Assembly (NCBI GenBank): GCA_013314755.1
Contig: JABUFA010000008.1
Span: forward strand, 49,080 to 113,079
DNA length: 64,000 nt
Source: Chthonomonadia bacterium
GTDB taxonomy: Bacteria > Armatimonadota > HRBIN16
Direction: 5' to 3'
Position 1 is the stretch's first letter. The number at the start of each line of letters is the position of its first letter. This document shows positions 26,215 through 35,711 of the stretch, piece after piece. Below the pieces are notes generated by a model, which searched no databases, was not told where the DNA came from, and worked only from the letters and a program-made list of their open reading frames with translations. The position numbers and the translations under genes are program-made.

Positions 26215-26934
26215 CTCGTGGGTCTGAGCAGGACGCTGAAGCATGTCTTTTACTATCCTGCCGTCCTCCAGAACCACCACACGGTCTGCCTCCTGAGCGA
26301 GCCTTTCGTCGTGCGTCACTACCACGAAGGCGGTTCCCGTCTGGCGGTTCATAAAGCGCATCATCTCAAACACCGCGAAGCCGTTCTTGCTGTCCAGATT
26401 GCCTGTCGGTTCGTCCGCCAGCACCAGCTCGGGGTTGTTTGCCAGTGCGCGCACGATAGCCACGCGCTGTTGCTGTCCCCCCGACAGCTGCGAGGGACGG
26501 TAGTTCAGGCGGTCGCCAAGCCCCACGCGGTGCAGCAGTTCCTTCACTAGCTCCCGATTCTGCTCCTCCACCTGCTTGCCCGCAATTTTGCAGGGCAATA
26601 AGGCGTTCTCCAGCACGGTAAACTCGGGCAGGAGGTAGTGAAACTGGAACACGAAGCCCATGTAACGGCTCCTCAGCGCGGCACGCTCCTCCTCGTCCAT
26701 CTGTTCGGCGTTGCGTTCGGCAATCCATACCTTTCCGGAGGTGGGCGTATCCAGCAAGCCGATGATGTTCAGCAGGGTGGTCTTGCCCGAACCCGATGCT
26801 CCCAGCACCACCAGAAACTCGCCCCGTTGCACCTGCAGGTTGATGTCCAGTAGGGCGGGTGTGGGCACTGCCCCTTCATAAACCTTGTCCACGTGCTCGA
26901 GCCGGCAAACGATATCGCCTCCTGATTGCTGCAT
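26209..26934 (-). CDS. LolD/MacB-type ABC transporter ATP-binding protein
   Basis: 241 residues. Walker A is GASGSGKTT (45-53), followed by a Q-loop, the signature LSGGQQQRVAIVRAL, Walker B LVLADEPTGNLD and the H-loop VVTHD. The sequence order and TPTSGKVWI segment fit the LolD/MacB/FtsE family. This family powers lipoprotein release or tripartite efflux rather than solute pumping through a classical channel. It is the last gene of the HlyD-permease-ATPase minus operon, starting two bases after the permease stop, and would dimerise under that permease at the inner membrane. Confidence 0.95.
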   Translation of the reverse strand: MQQSGGDIVCRLEHVDKVYEGAVPTPALLDINLQVQRGEFLVVLGASGSGKTTLLNIIGLLDTPTSGKVWIAERNAEQMDEEERAALRSRYMGFVFQFHYLLPEFTVLENALLPCKIAGKQVEEQNRELVKELLHRVGLGDRLNYRPSQLSGGQQQRVAIVRALANNPELVLADEPTGNLDSKNGFAVFEMMRFMNRQTGTAFVVVTHDERLAQEADRVVVLEDGRIVKDMLQRPAQTHEL

Positions 26935-26936
26935 CG

Positions 26937-28190
26937 CTATACCCCCCGAATGACCTCAATGGCGTTCACTCGCGAGGCTCGCCATGCGGGATACCACGAA
27001 GCAATCAGCCCCACTATCACCGCAATCACCACCGCGCGGATTACCAGTTCGGGTGTCAGGTCAAAAGGAAACACCTCGGCGGTGCGCCCAGTTGCGCTCA
27101 CGGTGGTGCGAATGCGGTACAGGGCAAGGCTCAGGGCGATTCCCTGTACCGCGCCCGCAACCGCCCCCAGAAATGCCAGCAACGTTCCTTCCAGCGTGAA
27201 AATCTGCAGAATCTGGCGGTTCGTTGCGCCAATGGCTTTCAGAATGCCAATCTCCCGCAAACGGGTCACCACCGAAGTAATCATGATGCTGGCGATGCCG
27301 AACCCCGCCGCAATGGTGGTGAATACCAGTATCAGGTTGGAAGATTGCGACTGCGCACGCAGACCGCTCAGCAACTGCTGGTTGTCCTTCATCCACGAGT
27401 TCGTCTCGTAGGGAACCTGCTGGGCAATCTTCTGCGCCAGGTCTTCGGCTTCAAAGATGCGGCGCAACTTGAGACCGATGCTGGTTACTGCTGAACCGAC
27501 CCCGAACAGACTCTGGGCGTCGCGAAGCGTGATGTAAATGGTAGAACTGTCCACCAGGTTGAAGCCCGTGTCAAAAATGCCCGCCACGGTGTAGGTCGCG
27601 GCGTTGCCTTCGGGACCAAGCACGCGGATTTTATCGCCGAGGCGCAGGGCGAACTCATCCGCCAGCTTAAAACCGATGACCGCCTCGCCGCCGTTTAAGC
27701 CGAAAAAGCGTCCTCGCACCAGTTTGGACTGGATGTCCACCACCCCGTTGTGCAGTTCGGGAAACATCCCCACCACGCTCACCGCTTTGCGCTTCTCATT
27801 GCGCGTCAGGAACGCCTGTCCCTCCACCACGGGCGACACGGCGCGGATGTTGTCGCTGTAGGAAGGCAATCGCTGAAGCCACGTCTGCCAGTCCTCAATC
27901 TTCAGTTTCTGCTGTTGCAGTTTGATGCGCTCGCCCAGATAGACCTGTCCAGCTGGCACACTGGCAACATCCCACACCGCGACTGGCTGTCGCTCGGGCT
28001 GGCGGATGACCACGTGTGGAATCGCGCCGGTGACACTGCTGATCAGGCGCTTCTGCAAGCCACCAATCAACGCGCCGAGAAAGATAATCAGCGTGACGCT
28101 GACCGCCACCACGCCCATCGTCAGCACAGTCTGCCCCTTGTAATACAGCAGGTGGCGGATGGCTACACTCAGCGAGAAGCGGTCTATCAT
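26937..28190 (-). CDS. MacB/FtsX-like ABC transporter permease
   Basis: 417 residues. The first membrane helix is near residues 18-40. A long periplasmic MacB-PCD-type domain follows (about 45-270), then three C-terminal helices (about 285-400) with the FtsX-type segment TRLREIGILKAIGATNRQIL. This is the standard four-helix MacB/LolCE topology. The 4-base overlap with the HlyD-like gene shows it is built with that adaptor, which favours a MacAB-like exporter of peptides, lipids or antibiotics over LolCDE. The cargo is unknown. Confidence 0.93.
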   Translation of the reverse strand: MIDRFSLSVAIRHLLYYKGQTVLTMGVVAVSVTLIIFLGALIGGLQKRLISSVTGAIPHVVIRQPERQPVAVWDVASVPAGQVYLGERIKLQQQKLKIEDWQTWLQRLPSYSDNIRAVSPVVEGQAFLTRNEKRKAVSVVGMFPELHNGVVDIQSKLVRGRFFGLNGGEAVIGFKLADEFALRLGDKIRVLGPEGNAATYTVAGIFDTGFNLVDSSTIYITLRDAQSLFGVGSAVTSIGLKLRRIFEAEDLAQKIAQQVPYETNSWMKDNQQLLSGLRAQSQSSNLILVFTTIAAGFGIASIMITSVVTRLREIGILKAIGATNRQILQIFTLEGTLLAFLGAVAGAVQGIALSLALYRIRTTVSATGRTAEVFPFDLTPELVIRAVVIAVIVGLIASWYPAWRASRVNAIEVIRGV

Positions 28191-29650
28191 CGGCGCTCTC
28201 CTCCTGCAACAGGCTGTGGGGTGACCGATTGCCCTTCCTTCACTGCAATCGCCTGGCGAACCACCTGGTCGGTGGGGGAAAGTCCCTCCACCGCGGCGAA
28301 ATCCTCCCCTCGCGCCAGCACTCTGACCGGTTTCAGCTTCACCTTGCCCGCCTCCACCACGTACACCGCCTCGCCGGCATCACTCCCGCGCGCTATCAGC
28401 GCGGTAACAGGAACGGTCAATGCCCCGTTCTGCCTGTTCACCTCCACGTTCACGTCCACCGTCATGTCCGGGCGCAGGAACGCAGGTATCGCTTTCGGCA
28501 CGACGCGCACCGTCACCACGCCCCGCTGGCTGTCGATTTCTGGACCGACCTGCGTCACCACGCCGTCAAAGGGCTGATTGCGGAAAGCGGGCACAATCAG
28601 CACCGCTCGCTGTCCCACCTTCAGCCGGCGGATGTTGGTTTCGTCCGTCTCCATCAGGATTTCTACCTTCTGCATGTCGGCGATGGTCAGCAGGCTCTGT
28701 CCGGGCAGGACGCTCTGTCCGGGCTCCACAACTCGCCGGATAACCACCCCACTGATGGGCGCCAGCACGTCCCGCTGGCGCAGACGCTCCTCCACCAGGC
28801 GAACGTTCGACTCTGCCTGCCGCAAGCGCGCCCGGGCGACCTCTACCTCTTCACGCAGGGGCTTGCGCAACAGCAACTGCAGGTTGGCACGCGCCACGCG
28901 CACCGACTGCTCCAGACTGGCTCGCGCCGACTGCACCTCTGCCCGCGCCGCCTCTATCTCCTCCTGTCGAGCAGGCTGGCGGGCTAACAGCAGCTGGGCG
29001 CGGGCAATCTCTTCGCTCGCCCGGGCGGAGGCAAGGGCTGTTTCCGCCTTCTCCACATCCGCCCGACCCAGTGCGCCCGCTTCATACAGCTGGCGTGCCC
29101 GCTGAAGGTCTGCTTCCGCCTGTTTGCGTCGTGCCTCCGCTTCGGCGAGTGCGGACTGGGCGCGACTGATGTCCTCCTGCCGACCGCCCGACTCCAGCTG
29201 GCGCAGGCGCATGGTCGCTGCCTCCAGTCTGGCGCGTCCAACCTCTTCTGCCTGCTGAAGCTCGGCGCGTGCGCGGGCAATCTCCTCCGGCAGGCTACCC
29301 CGCTGAACCTGCTGGAGCTCGCGTAAAGCCGTATCTACCGCGGCGCGCGCGGCGTTCAACTGCTCTTCCAGCTCGGTCCTTTGCAGGCGCACCACCACCT
29401 GACCCTGCTGAACGCTGTCGCCCTCCCGCACCAATACCTCGCTCACCACGCCTCCAGCCTCGCTACCTACCTCGCTCTGAACCAGCGCACGCACCCGCCC
29501 CGTCGCCACCACAAACTCCACCACATCGCGCGACTGGGGAGTAACCACTTCTACTTTTCCAGCAGGCAGGGATAGCCGAACCAGCACGATAATCAGCAGT
29601 ATCCCCGCGATAAGCCCGATACCAACCCAGCGTTTCGCCCGTTTCTTCAT
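28187..29650 (-). CDS. HlyD/MacA-type membrane fusion protein
   Basis: 487 residues. The N-terminal membrane anchor (about 8-28) is followed by a lipoyl-like half (GVVSEVLVREGDSVQQGQVVV) and a long alpha-hairpin of Ala/Glu/Arg-rich heptads (about 95-290). The second lipoyl half (APISGVVIRRVVEPGQSV) and a beta-barrel plus membrane-proximal domain complete the MacA-type adaptor. The hairpin is long enough to reach an outer-membrane channel, although no TolC gene lies nearby. The start at 29650 (MKKRAKRW) is chosen for GAGGT upstream and the anchor. It is the first gene of the efflux operon. Confidence 0.93.
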   Translation of the reverse strand: MKKRAKRWVGIGLIAGILLIIVLVRLSLPAGKVEVVTPQSRDVVEFVVATGRVRALVQSEVGSEAGGVVSEVLVREGDSVQQGQVVVRLQRTELEEQLNAARAAVDTALRELQQVQRGSLPEEIARARAELQQAEEVGRARLEAATMRLRQLESGGRQEDISRAQSALAEAEARRKQAEADLQRARQLYEAGALGRADVEKAETALASARASEEIARAQLLLARQPARQEEIEAARAEVQSARASLEQSVRVARANLQLLLRKPLREEVEVARARLRQAESNVRLVEERLRQRDVLAPISGVVIRRVVEPGQSVLPGQSLLTIADMQKVEILMETDETNIRRLKVGQRAVLIVPAFRNQPFDGVVTQVGPEIDSQRGVVTVRVVPKAIPAFLRPDMTVDVNVEVNRQNGALTVPVTALIARGSDAGEAVYVVEAGKVKLKPVRVLARGEDFAAVEGLSPTDQVVRQAIAVKEGQSVTPQPVAGGERR

Positions 29651-29789
29651 GCAATACCTCGCCCAAGCATAACCATTCTGACAATACGTATCATACCTGT
29701 GAAAGCGCACCCAAGTAAACTCGCTGGCAAAAGAGCGTATGCACGCGGCGCCATCCCGTGCTACAATATGCTGGGAGGTGACTGTCATC

Positions 29790-31181
29790 ATGATTGAACC
29801 CTTCGTGCGGGTTAAGGAGGCTCTGCAGGCGCCGATTGGGGCGGAATTGACCGTCAACGGCTGGGTACGCACCCGGCGCGACGTGGGGCGCATCTCCTTT
29901 GCGGAACTGAACGACGGTTCCTGCCTGCGAAACCTGCAGGTGGTTATTGAGGAAGGCGTCATCAGCGAAGAGGAGCTGTCGAAAATAACCACCGGAGCCT
30001 GCATCTCGGTCAAAGGGATACTGGTGGAATCGCCTGCACCGGGACAGCCGGTGGAGCTGAAGGCGCACACTATCACCATCCTGGGGGAAGCTGACCCGGC
30101 AACCTATCCACTCTCCAAGAAGCGACACTCCTTTGAATACCTGCGTGAAATCGCGCACCTGCGTTTGCGTTCCAACACCTTCGGGGCGATGTTCCGCATC
30201 CGAAACACGCTCTCTTACGCCATCCATCGGTTCTTTCAGGAGCGTGGCTTCATCTACGTGCACACGCCCATCATCACCACGTCCGACTGCGAAGGCGCGG
30301 GCGCAATGTTCGGCGTGACCACCCTGGACCTGATGAACCTGCCTCGCACACCCAGCGGCGCGGTAGACTACTCGGAAGACTTTTTCGGCAAGCCAGCATA
30401 CCTGACGGTCAGCGGGCAGCTGGAGGCGGAGGCGTTCGCACTGGCTTTCACCAACGTGTACACCTTCGGTCCCACCTTCCGCGCCGAGAACTCGAACACG
30501 CCGCGCCACCTCGCCGAGTTCTGGATGATTGAGCCAGAAATGGCTTTCTGCGACCTGGACGGCAACCGCAAACTGGCAGAGGAGTTCCTGAAATACCTGA
30601 TTACCACCGTGCTGGACGAGTGTCGGGAGGACCTGGAGCTTTTTAACAAGTGGATAGACGACTCGGTGCTGTCCACCTTAGAGCACGTGCTGAACTCGCC
30701 CTTTGAGCATATCACCTATACCGAAGCCATCAAACTCCTGCAGGAGTCGGGGCAGAGCTTTGAGTTTCCACCGTACTGGGGCGCGGACATCCAGACCGAG
30801 CACGAGCGATACCTGACCGAAACGCTCTTCAAACGCCCGGTGGTGGTGACCGACTATCCGAAGGAGATTAAGGCGTTCTACATGCGCCTGAACGACGACG
30901 GCAAGACGGTGCGGGCGATGGACGTGCTGGTTCCGCGCATCGGCGAGATTATCGGGGGCAGCCAGCGCGAGGAGCGATACGAGGTGCTTCTCCAGCGCAT
31001 CCGCGAGGCGGGGCTGGACGAACGGAACTACTGGTGGTATCTGGACCTGCGGCGTTACGGCAGTGCGCCCCATTCGGGCTTCGGGCTGGGGTTCGAGCGC
31101 ATGATGATGTTTGTCACGGGCATGAAGAACATCCGCGACGTCATCCCGTTCCCGCGCACGCCCGGCAACGCCGAGTTCTGA
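29790..31181 (+). CDS. asnS: Asparagine--tRNA ligase
   Basis: 463 residues. An N-terminal OB-fold anticodon domain ([23 protein letters not shown], about 15-105) precedes the class IIb core. Motif 2 is [19 protein letters not shown], and motif 3 [19 protein letters not shown] lies near the C-terminus. [10 protein letters not shown] and the absence of the Asp-specific insertion favour AsnRS over AspRS. It charges tRNA-Asn in the cytoplasm. The ATG at 29790 has GGGAGGTG ten bases upstream. A TGCTACAAT extended -10 at 29759-29767 may be its promoter, but no good -35 is seen. Confidence 0.95.
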   Translation: MIEPFVRVKEALQAPIGAELTVNGWVRTRRDVGRISFAELNDGSCLRNLQVVIEEGVISEEELSKITTGACISVKGILVESPAPGQPVELKAHTITILGEADPATYPLSKKRHSFEYLREIAHLRLRSNTFGAMFRIRNTLSYAIHRFFQERGFIYVHTPIITTSDCEGAGAMFGVTTLDLMNLPRTPSGAVDYSEDFFGKPAYLTVSGQLEAEAFALAFTNVYTFGPTFRAENSNTPRHLAEFWMIEPEMAFCDLDGNRKLAEEFLKYLITTVLDECREDLELFNKWIDDSVLSTLEHVLNSPFEHITYTEAIKLLQESGQSFEFPPYWGADIQTEHERYLTETLFKRPVVVTDYPKEIKAFYMRLNDDGKTVRAMDVLVPRIGEIIGGSQREERYEVLLQRIREAGLDERNYWWYLDLRRYGSAPHSGFGLGFERMMMFVTGMKNIRDVIPFPRTPGNAEF

Positions 31182-31185
31182 GAGG

Positions 31186-32055
31186 ATGCTCGTGACACGT
31201 CTGCTGAAGCGCCGATGGTGGGTGCTGGTTTTTCCCTCTGCCCTACTGCTGGCTTTGCTGGCTGGCTTCTGGTGGGGCGAACGGATAGAGGTTGCGCGCA
31301 TCCACCTGCCCATCGGCACACAGAACATGCCCCTGCGCGTTGCCGTGATAAGCGACATCCACATCGGCGCTGGCGGGTTCGGCATGAACCGGTGGAAGCG
31401 CACGCTGTCCCTGGTGGAGCGCGAGAAGCCCGATGTGGTGCTCCTGCTGGGCGACTACGTGAGCTCACACCGCGGCATCCCTGCCCTGAAAGAGGTGCTG
31501 CAGGGTGTGCGAGCACCAATGGGCGTTTATGCCGTGCTGGGTAATCATGACCACTGGGCAGGGGCAGAGCAGATCGTGCGCATCCTGAAGGAACACCACG
31601 TCGAAGTACTGGTCAACCGGGCAGTGCCCCTTCGTCGGAGTAGTGGCGAAATCTGGCTGGTTGGCATTGACGACCTGTGGTCTGGCAAACCCGACTGGCA
31701 GAAGGCGTTTGACGGTGTGCCGCGCGGTGCGCCGGTCATCCTGCTTTCGCACAACCCCGATGCTATGCTCGCGCCTCAGCGGGAAAGAGTAAGCCTGATT
31801 CTGTCCGGGCACACGCACGGGGGGCATATCTGGCTCCCGCTGGCTCGCCTGCTTGGAACGCTCTCTGGCAGGGCGTTCATCCCGCACAGCGAATACGGGC
31901 TTCGCCATCCGCACGGGTTGCGTCGCGAGGGAGACACATGGATTTACGTCACGAAGGGCGTGACGGTAGGCAACCGCCTGCCGCGCTGGTATAACGCCCG
32001 CGAGGTGGTGATTCTGGAGGTGGGGCATCCCTCCGCGCAGAGGGATGCCCGTTGA
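31186..32055 (+). CDS. Membrane-anchored calcineurin-like metallophosphoesterase
   Basis: 289 residues. One N-terminal membrane helix (about 11-30) precedes a complete metallophosphoesterase domain: D57-x-H59 in ISDIHIG, D90 in LLGDYV, N120-H121-D122 in GNHDHW, SHNPD, and GHTHGG at 208-213. This is the YkuE-like group that can hydrolyse UDP-2,3-diacylglucosamine or other phosphodiesters. The real substrate is not clear. It begins four bases after asnS and is likely co-transcribed. Its last codons also encode a perfect 11-bp hairpin. Confidence 0.9.
   Translation: MLVTRLLKRRWWVLVFPSALLLALLAGFWWGERIEVARIHLPIGTQNMPLRVAVISDIHIGAGGFGMNRWKRTLSLVEREKPDVVLLLGDYVSSHRGIPALKEVLQGVRAPMGVYAVLGNHDHWAGAEQIVRILKEHHVEVLVNRAVPLRRSSGEIWLVGIDDLWSGKPDWQKAFDGVPRGAPVILLSHNPDAMLAPQRERVSLILSGHTHGGHIWLPLARLLGTLSGRAFIPHSEYGLRHPHGLRREGDTWIYVTKGVTVGNRLPRWYNAREVVILEVGHPSAQRDAR
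32023..32050. terminator. Hairpin at the 3' ends of convergent genes
   Basis: GGGCATCCCTC (32023-32033), loop CGCGCA, GAGGGATGCCC (32040-32050): a perfect 11-bp stem. It lies inside the end of the phosphoesterase gene and ten bases from the convergent amidase stop. There is no T-run on either side, so it may stop RNA polymerase from both sides only weakly or protect the mRNA ends. Confidence 0.45.
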
Positions 32056-32059
32056 GCCG

Positions 32060-32878
32060 TCAACCAATCGTTATCGTGCGGGTGGAGGCATCCCACTCGA
32101 TGGCAAGCCCCAGTGCCTGCGCCAGGTCACGACACGCCACATGCCCTTTCCCACCAACCAGGGTGCTGGCAAGGGTCAGCACTCTGTCCTCCGCCTGTAC
32201 CTTCACCTGTCCGCCCGTGGCGCTCTTGATTGTCCAGCCCAGCGATTCCGCCAACGGGCGAATCGCCACATAGGCGGCCTCGTTCAGCAGAACCACCGGG
32301 AAGCTTTTGCCGGCGACCTGCAGGGTGGCTGGGGAGGGGGTCTCGGGCGTATCGCCGCCGCTTAACGCCTTCTGCACCAGTGCCCGCAGATGGTTGCCTA
32401 CCTGTGTTCGACTCATGCCGGGCGACCAGGGCAGAACCATCGGGTCCCACTTGCCATGCTGGGGAATGCCGAGGTACGTCTCCACCTCCCCATGTCCCAG
32501 CACGGTTTGAGGCGTCACCGGTATCTCGTAGAAGCGACACAGTTCCGCCACCACCTGCGCCATGGTCTCCCACTGCTTCTGCGTCATCGGGTAACTGCCG
32601 GGCTGGAACGGTTGTGCCTGTGCGCCTGCCATACAGCATACCGTCACGCCGATACTGCCGGTGTTACAGCCCCGGGTGTGCGCAGCGTACACGCCGTCGC
32701 CCGTGGAGACGTTATCGGCGATGGAATGCGTGCCACGAACCAGATTTCCGTCATCTTCGATCAGGATGTGGTAGTGGGCACGGTCGAGGGATGTGGCTTT
32801 GTATCCGCCTGCCGTCCAGTGGCAGATGACGCGCTTCATACTGCAGGCGGGTAGCCAGTCGCGAGGTATCAGGGTCAT
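32060..32878 (-). CDS. N-acetylmuramoyl-L-alanine amidase with copper-amine-oxidase-like (stalk) C-terminal domain
   Basis: About 272 residues. The amidase_2/PGRP domain (about 15-165) shows a zinc ligand His in ICHWTAGG, then GSIGVTVCC, LGHGEV and a C-terminal GKWDP-type motif (HGKWDPMVL). The last 75 residues (FPVVLLNEAAYVAIRPLAESLGW... EWDASTRTITIG) are the copper amine oxidase N-terminal-like domain often found on wall enzymes. It would cut the peptide from peptidoglycan. No signal peptide is visible, which is odd for a wall enzyme. ATG 32878, five bases after AGGAGGTCC, is preferred over GTG 32881. Confidence 0.9.
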   Translation of the reverse strand: MTLIPRDWLPACSMKRVICHWTAGGYKATSLDRAHYHILIEDDGNLVRGTHSIADNVSTGDGVYAAHTRGCNTGSIGVTVCCMAGAQAQPFQPGSYPMTQKQWETMAQVVAELCRFYEIPVTPQTVLGHGEVETYLGIPQHGKWDPMVLPWSPGMSRTQVGNHLRALVQKALSGGDTPETPSPATLQVAGKSFPVVLLNEAAYVAIRPLAESLGWTIKSATGGQVKVQAEDRVLTLASTLVGGKGHVACRDLAQALGLAIEWDASTRTITIG

Positions 32879-32946
32879 CACGGACCTCCTGTTCCAAAGG
32901 GATTGCCATTACCATACCGCTTTCTGGGCTTTCTGTCAACCACGCC

Positions 32947-34407
32947 CTATCGCGTGCGACGCCTCTGCCACAGCGTCAGCGACGCCGACAGCACAGCAAG
33001 CACCAGCAGGCTCAGGGCAAGCGGTCTCTGCAGGAACACCATCCAGCTTCCTCCCGACAGTATCAGCGCACGACGCAGATTCTCCTCCACCATGCGCCCC
33101 AGAATCAGCCCCAGCACCAGCGGCGCTACCGGAAAGCCCCACCGGCGAAGAGCCCAGCCCACCAGCCCAAACACAAACATCACGCCCACATCAAACAGGC
33201 TGTTGTTAATCGCGTAACTGCCCACCACGCACAGCACCACAATGGTCGGGAACAGGAAATGCCTCGGCGCGCGCACGGTCTGCGCAAACAGTTTCGCCCC
33301 TGCGAGACCAACGGGCAGGACCAGCAGGTTCGCCACCAGCAAGCCGACGAAGATGGCGGATAGCAGATGAGCCTGTTTCTCGAACAGGTCGGGTCCGGGG
33401 CGCACTCCGTGCATCAACAGCGAACCCAGTATCACGGCAGTTACCGCGTCGCCCGGAATGCCCAGCGTGAGCATCGGAATCATCGCCCCGCCGGTGACCG
33501 AGTTGTTGGCGCACTCCGCAGCGGCAAGCCCCTCCACCGAGCCGTTACCAAACTCTTCGGGGCGTTTGGAAACTTTCTTCGCCTGGTCATAGGCGACGAA
33601 CGACGCCACATCGCCTCCAACGCCGGGCAGAGCGCCAATGAACGTGCCCGTCAAGCAGGCGAGCAGGGTCGGCAGGGTGATGCGTTTGTACTCTGTGCGT
33701 GAAGGGAGCACGCGCCCTATCTCGCGGAACAGGCTGCGGTCGGGTTCGGGCAGGCTGGTCTGGTACAGTACCTCGCCCAGCGCGAAAACCCCAATCAGCA
33801 CCGGAACCAGCGCCAGCCCCTCCAGCAGGGGAGTCAGCCCGAAGGTAAAGCGGGGCACGGCGGTAATCGGGTCCATGCCGATAGTAGCCAGCAGCAGCCC
33901 GCATACGCCCATCAGCACGCCCTTCAGCAGAGAACGCTCCGACAGGCTGGCGATAACGCTCAGCCCGAACACCGCCAGCGCGAAATACTCCGCCGGCCCA
34001 AACTTCAGTGCAAACCGGGCGACTTGCGGCGAGGCATACATTAATACCAGCGTGCTGAACACCCCGCCAATCACGCCGGTGATACACGAGATACCTATCG
34101 CCAGCCCCGCCCTGCCCGCCTGCGCCATCGGATAGCCGTCTAAACTCGTGGCAGCGGCGGCGGGTGTGCCCGGGGTGCGTATCAGCACCGCCGGAATCGC
34201 CCCGCCGTACATCGCGCCCACATACACGCCCAGAAGCACCATCAGCGCAGGCAGGGTAGGAAGCCAGAAGGTGAACGGTACCAGCAGGGCAACGCCCATG
34301 GTGGCGGTCAAACCGGGCAGGGCGCCAATCACAATGCCCGCCACCACGCCTGCCAGCATCAGCCAGAGAGTGTTGCCGGTCAACAGTTCCTGCAGCGCTT
34401 CCGTCAT
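32947..34407 (-). CDS. Tripartite tricarboxylate transporter large permease TctA
   Basis: 486 residues, about 11-12 hydrophobic helices. TctA hallmarks are GIVIGALPGLTATMGVALLVPFTFWL, GVYVGAMYGGAIPAVLIRTPGTPAAAATSLDGYPM, and in the second half GTFIGALPGVGGDVASFVAYD with MIPMLTLGIPGDAVTA. It is the main membrane channel of a TTT carrier that takes up citrate-like or other carboxylates with protons or sodium. The ATG overlaps the stop of the TctC-TctB fusion by four bases. The linkage to pectin-lyase-like genes suggests the substrate is a carboxylated sugar or its product. Confidence 0.94.
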   Translation of the reverse strand: MTEALQELLTGNTLWLMLAGVVAGIVIGALPGLTATMGVALLVPFTFWLPTLPALMVLLGVYVGAMYGGAIPAVLIRTPGTPAAAATSLDGYPMAQAGRAGLAIGISCITGVIGGVFSTLVLMYASPQVARFALKFGPAEYFALAVFGLSVIASLSERSLLKGVLMGVCGLLLATIGMDPITAVPRFTFGLTPLLEGLALVPVLIGVFALGEVLYQTSLPEPDRSLFREIGRVLPSRTEYKRITLPTLLACLTGTFIGALPGVGGDVASFVAYDQAKKVSKRPEEFGNGSVEGLAAAECANNSVTGGAMIPMLTLGIPGDAVTAVILGSLLMHGVRPGPDLFEKQAHLLSAIFVGLLVANLLVLPVGLAGAKLFAQTVRAPRHFLFPTIVVLCVVGSYAINNSLFDVGVMFVFGLVGWALRRWGFPVAPLVLGLILGRMVEENLRRALILSGGSWMVFLQRPLALSLLVLAVLSASLTLWQRRRTR

Positions 34408-35711
34408 GGCAGCGGCACCCCCAGCACATTCTGGAAAAGCCACCACACGCCCGCGCTAACCACCAGCGTGAACCCTATCGCCTGCCACAGGTTCACCCGT
34501 TTTGTAGAAAGCACGCTTGCCAGCAGGAAGAGCGCAGACGCCGCCAGAAACCCCACCAGCGGCAGCAGAACCACGAACAGCAGGGAAAGGAGAGCCATCC
34601 TCACCGAATCGCGGACGCCGGGCATTGGCAGGGTATCCGCGGGACGGCGAGCCAGCTTCTCGGAGACGGCAATCGCCAGCGCCAGCAAAACGCCCAGCAC
34701 AGCCAGCAGTCTGGGCAGGTAAAGGTATCCCACGTCGCCTCGCGATAGGTTAACGCCCATGCTGGCTATCAGCTCCCGGTTGAGTGCGCTCTGTGCCTGC
34801 ACGAACCGGCGAAACTCCTCTCCCTCCAGCCATGCCAGGCGCACCCCGCGCTCCGCCATCATCTGCCTGAACTCCTGCCTGCCGAAGGCTTTGCGAAACC
34901 CCTCCAGCAGCCTCTGGCACCTCTCGGCAGGTACGCCTTTGGGCAGAGCCAGCCCGCCCCACGCGCCGATGTCCAGCGGGTAGCCCAGTTCGCGCGCGCA
35001 GGGAACGTCGGGGAAAAGCGGGTCGCGCTGGTTCGTCAGTACGGCTAACATGCGCAGTTTGCCCGCTTCCACATGCGCCTGCACCTCCGTTGGGCTGACG
35101 CAGACCACATCCACATGTCCGCCCAGTAACGCCTGCACCGCCGGCGCCGCGCCGCCAAACGGCACATGCTTGAACTTCGCCCCGCCCGCCTCCTGCAGAG
35201 CGACCGCCGCCAGATGCCATATCGACCCCGTGCCCGAGTTGCCCGCGCGTATCGTTTCGGGATGTGCCCTGGCGTCGGCGAGAAGGTCGTTCAGTGTTCG
35301 CCAGCGCGAGTCGGCGCGAACGGTCACCGCGGCGGGGTTGTAGTTGGTGCGTGCCAGAAGGTCAAAATCGTCGGGGGAGATGGGGCTTAAGCCCAGGTGC
35401 GGCAGGATAGCCAGCTCCGCCACCACATAGGTTACCGTGTAGCCATCGGGCGCGGCGTGCGCACCGTAGTTCAGCCCTACCGCGTTGGCGCCGCCCGGCT
35501 TGTTCTCCACCACCACCGGCACGCCGAACTCCTGTTGCGCCCCCGCGGCGAGTGCACGGGTGAGCGTGTCGGAAACACCGCCGGGCGCAGGCGGGCAGAT
35601 GATGGTGATAGAGCGCGACGGAAACCGCTCCTCCCCGCGCCACTGGCAACCGGCTATCAGTACGCCGGCGAACACCGTTATCAGCAGGCACAGCCTGCGG
35701 ACGTTCACCAT
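34404..35711 (-). CDS. TctC-TctB fusion: solute-binding lipoprotein joined to small TTT permease
   Basis: 435 residues. Residues 1-22 are a lipoprotein signal with lipobox VLIAGC. Residues about 30-320 are a complete TctC (Bug-type) binding protein: PAPGGVSDTLTRALA, VENKPGGANAVG, HVPFGGAAPAVQALLGGHVDV. Residues about 326-435 carry four membrane helices and end LFQNVLGVPLP, the usual TctB pattern. In most TTT systems these are separate proteins. A single chain would tether the binding protein to the membrane complex. The start at 35711 gives the lipobox and overlaps the preceding stop by seven bases. Confidence 0.9.
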   Translation of the reverse strand: MVNVRRLCLLITVFAGVLIAGCQWRGEERFPSRSITIICPPAPGGVSDTLTRALAAGAQQEFGVPVVVENKPGGANAVGLNYGAHAAPDGYTVTYVVAELAILPHLGLSPISPDDFDLLARTNYNPAAVTVRADSRWRTLNDLLADARAHPETIRAGNSGTGSIWHLAAVALQEAGGAKFKHVPFGGAAPAVQALLGGHVDVVCVSPTEVQAHVEAGKLRMLAVLTNQRDPLFPDVPCARELGYPLDIGAWGGLALPKGVPAERCQRLLEGFRKAFGRQEFRQMMAERGVRLAWLEGEEFRRFVQAQSALNRELIASMGVNLSRGDVGYLYLPRLLAVLGVLLALAIAVSEKLARRPADTLPMPGVRDSVRMALLSLLFVVLLPLVGFLAASALFLLASVLSTKRVNLWQAIGFTLVVSAGVWWLFQNVLGVPLP

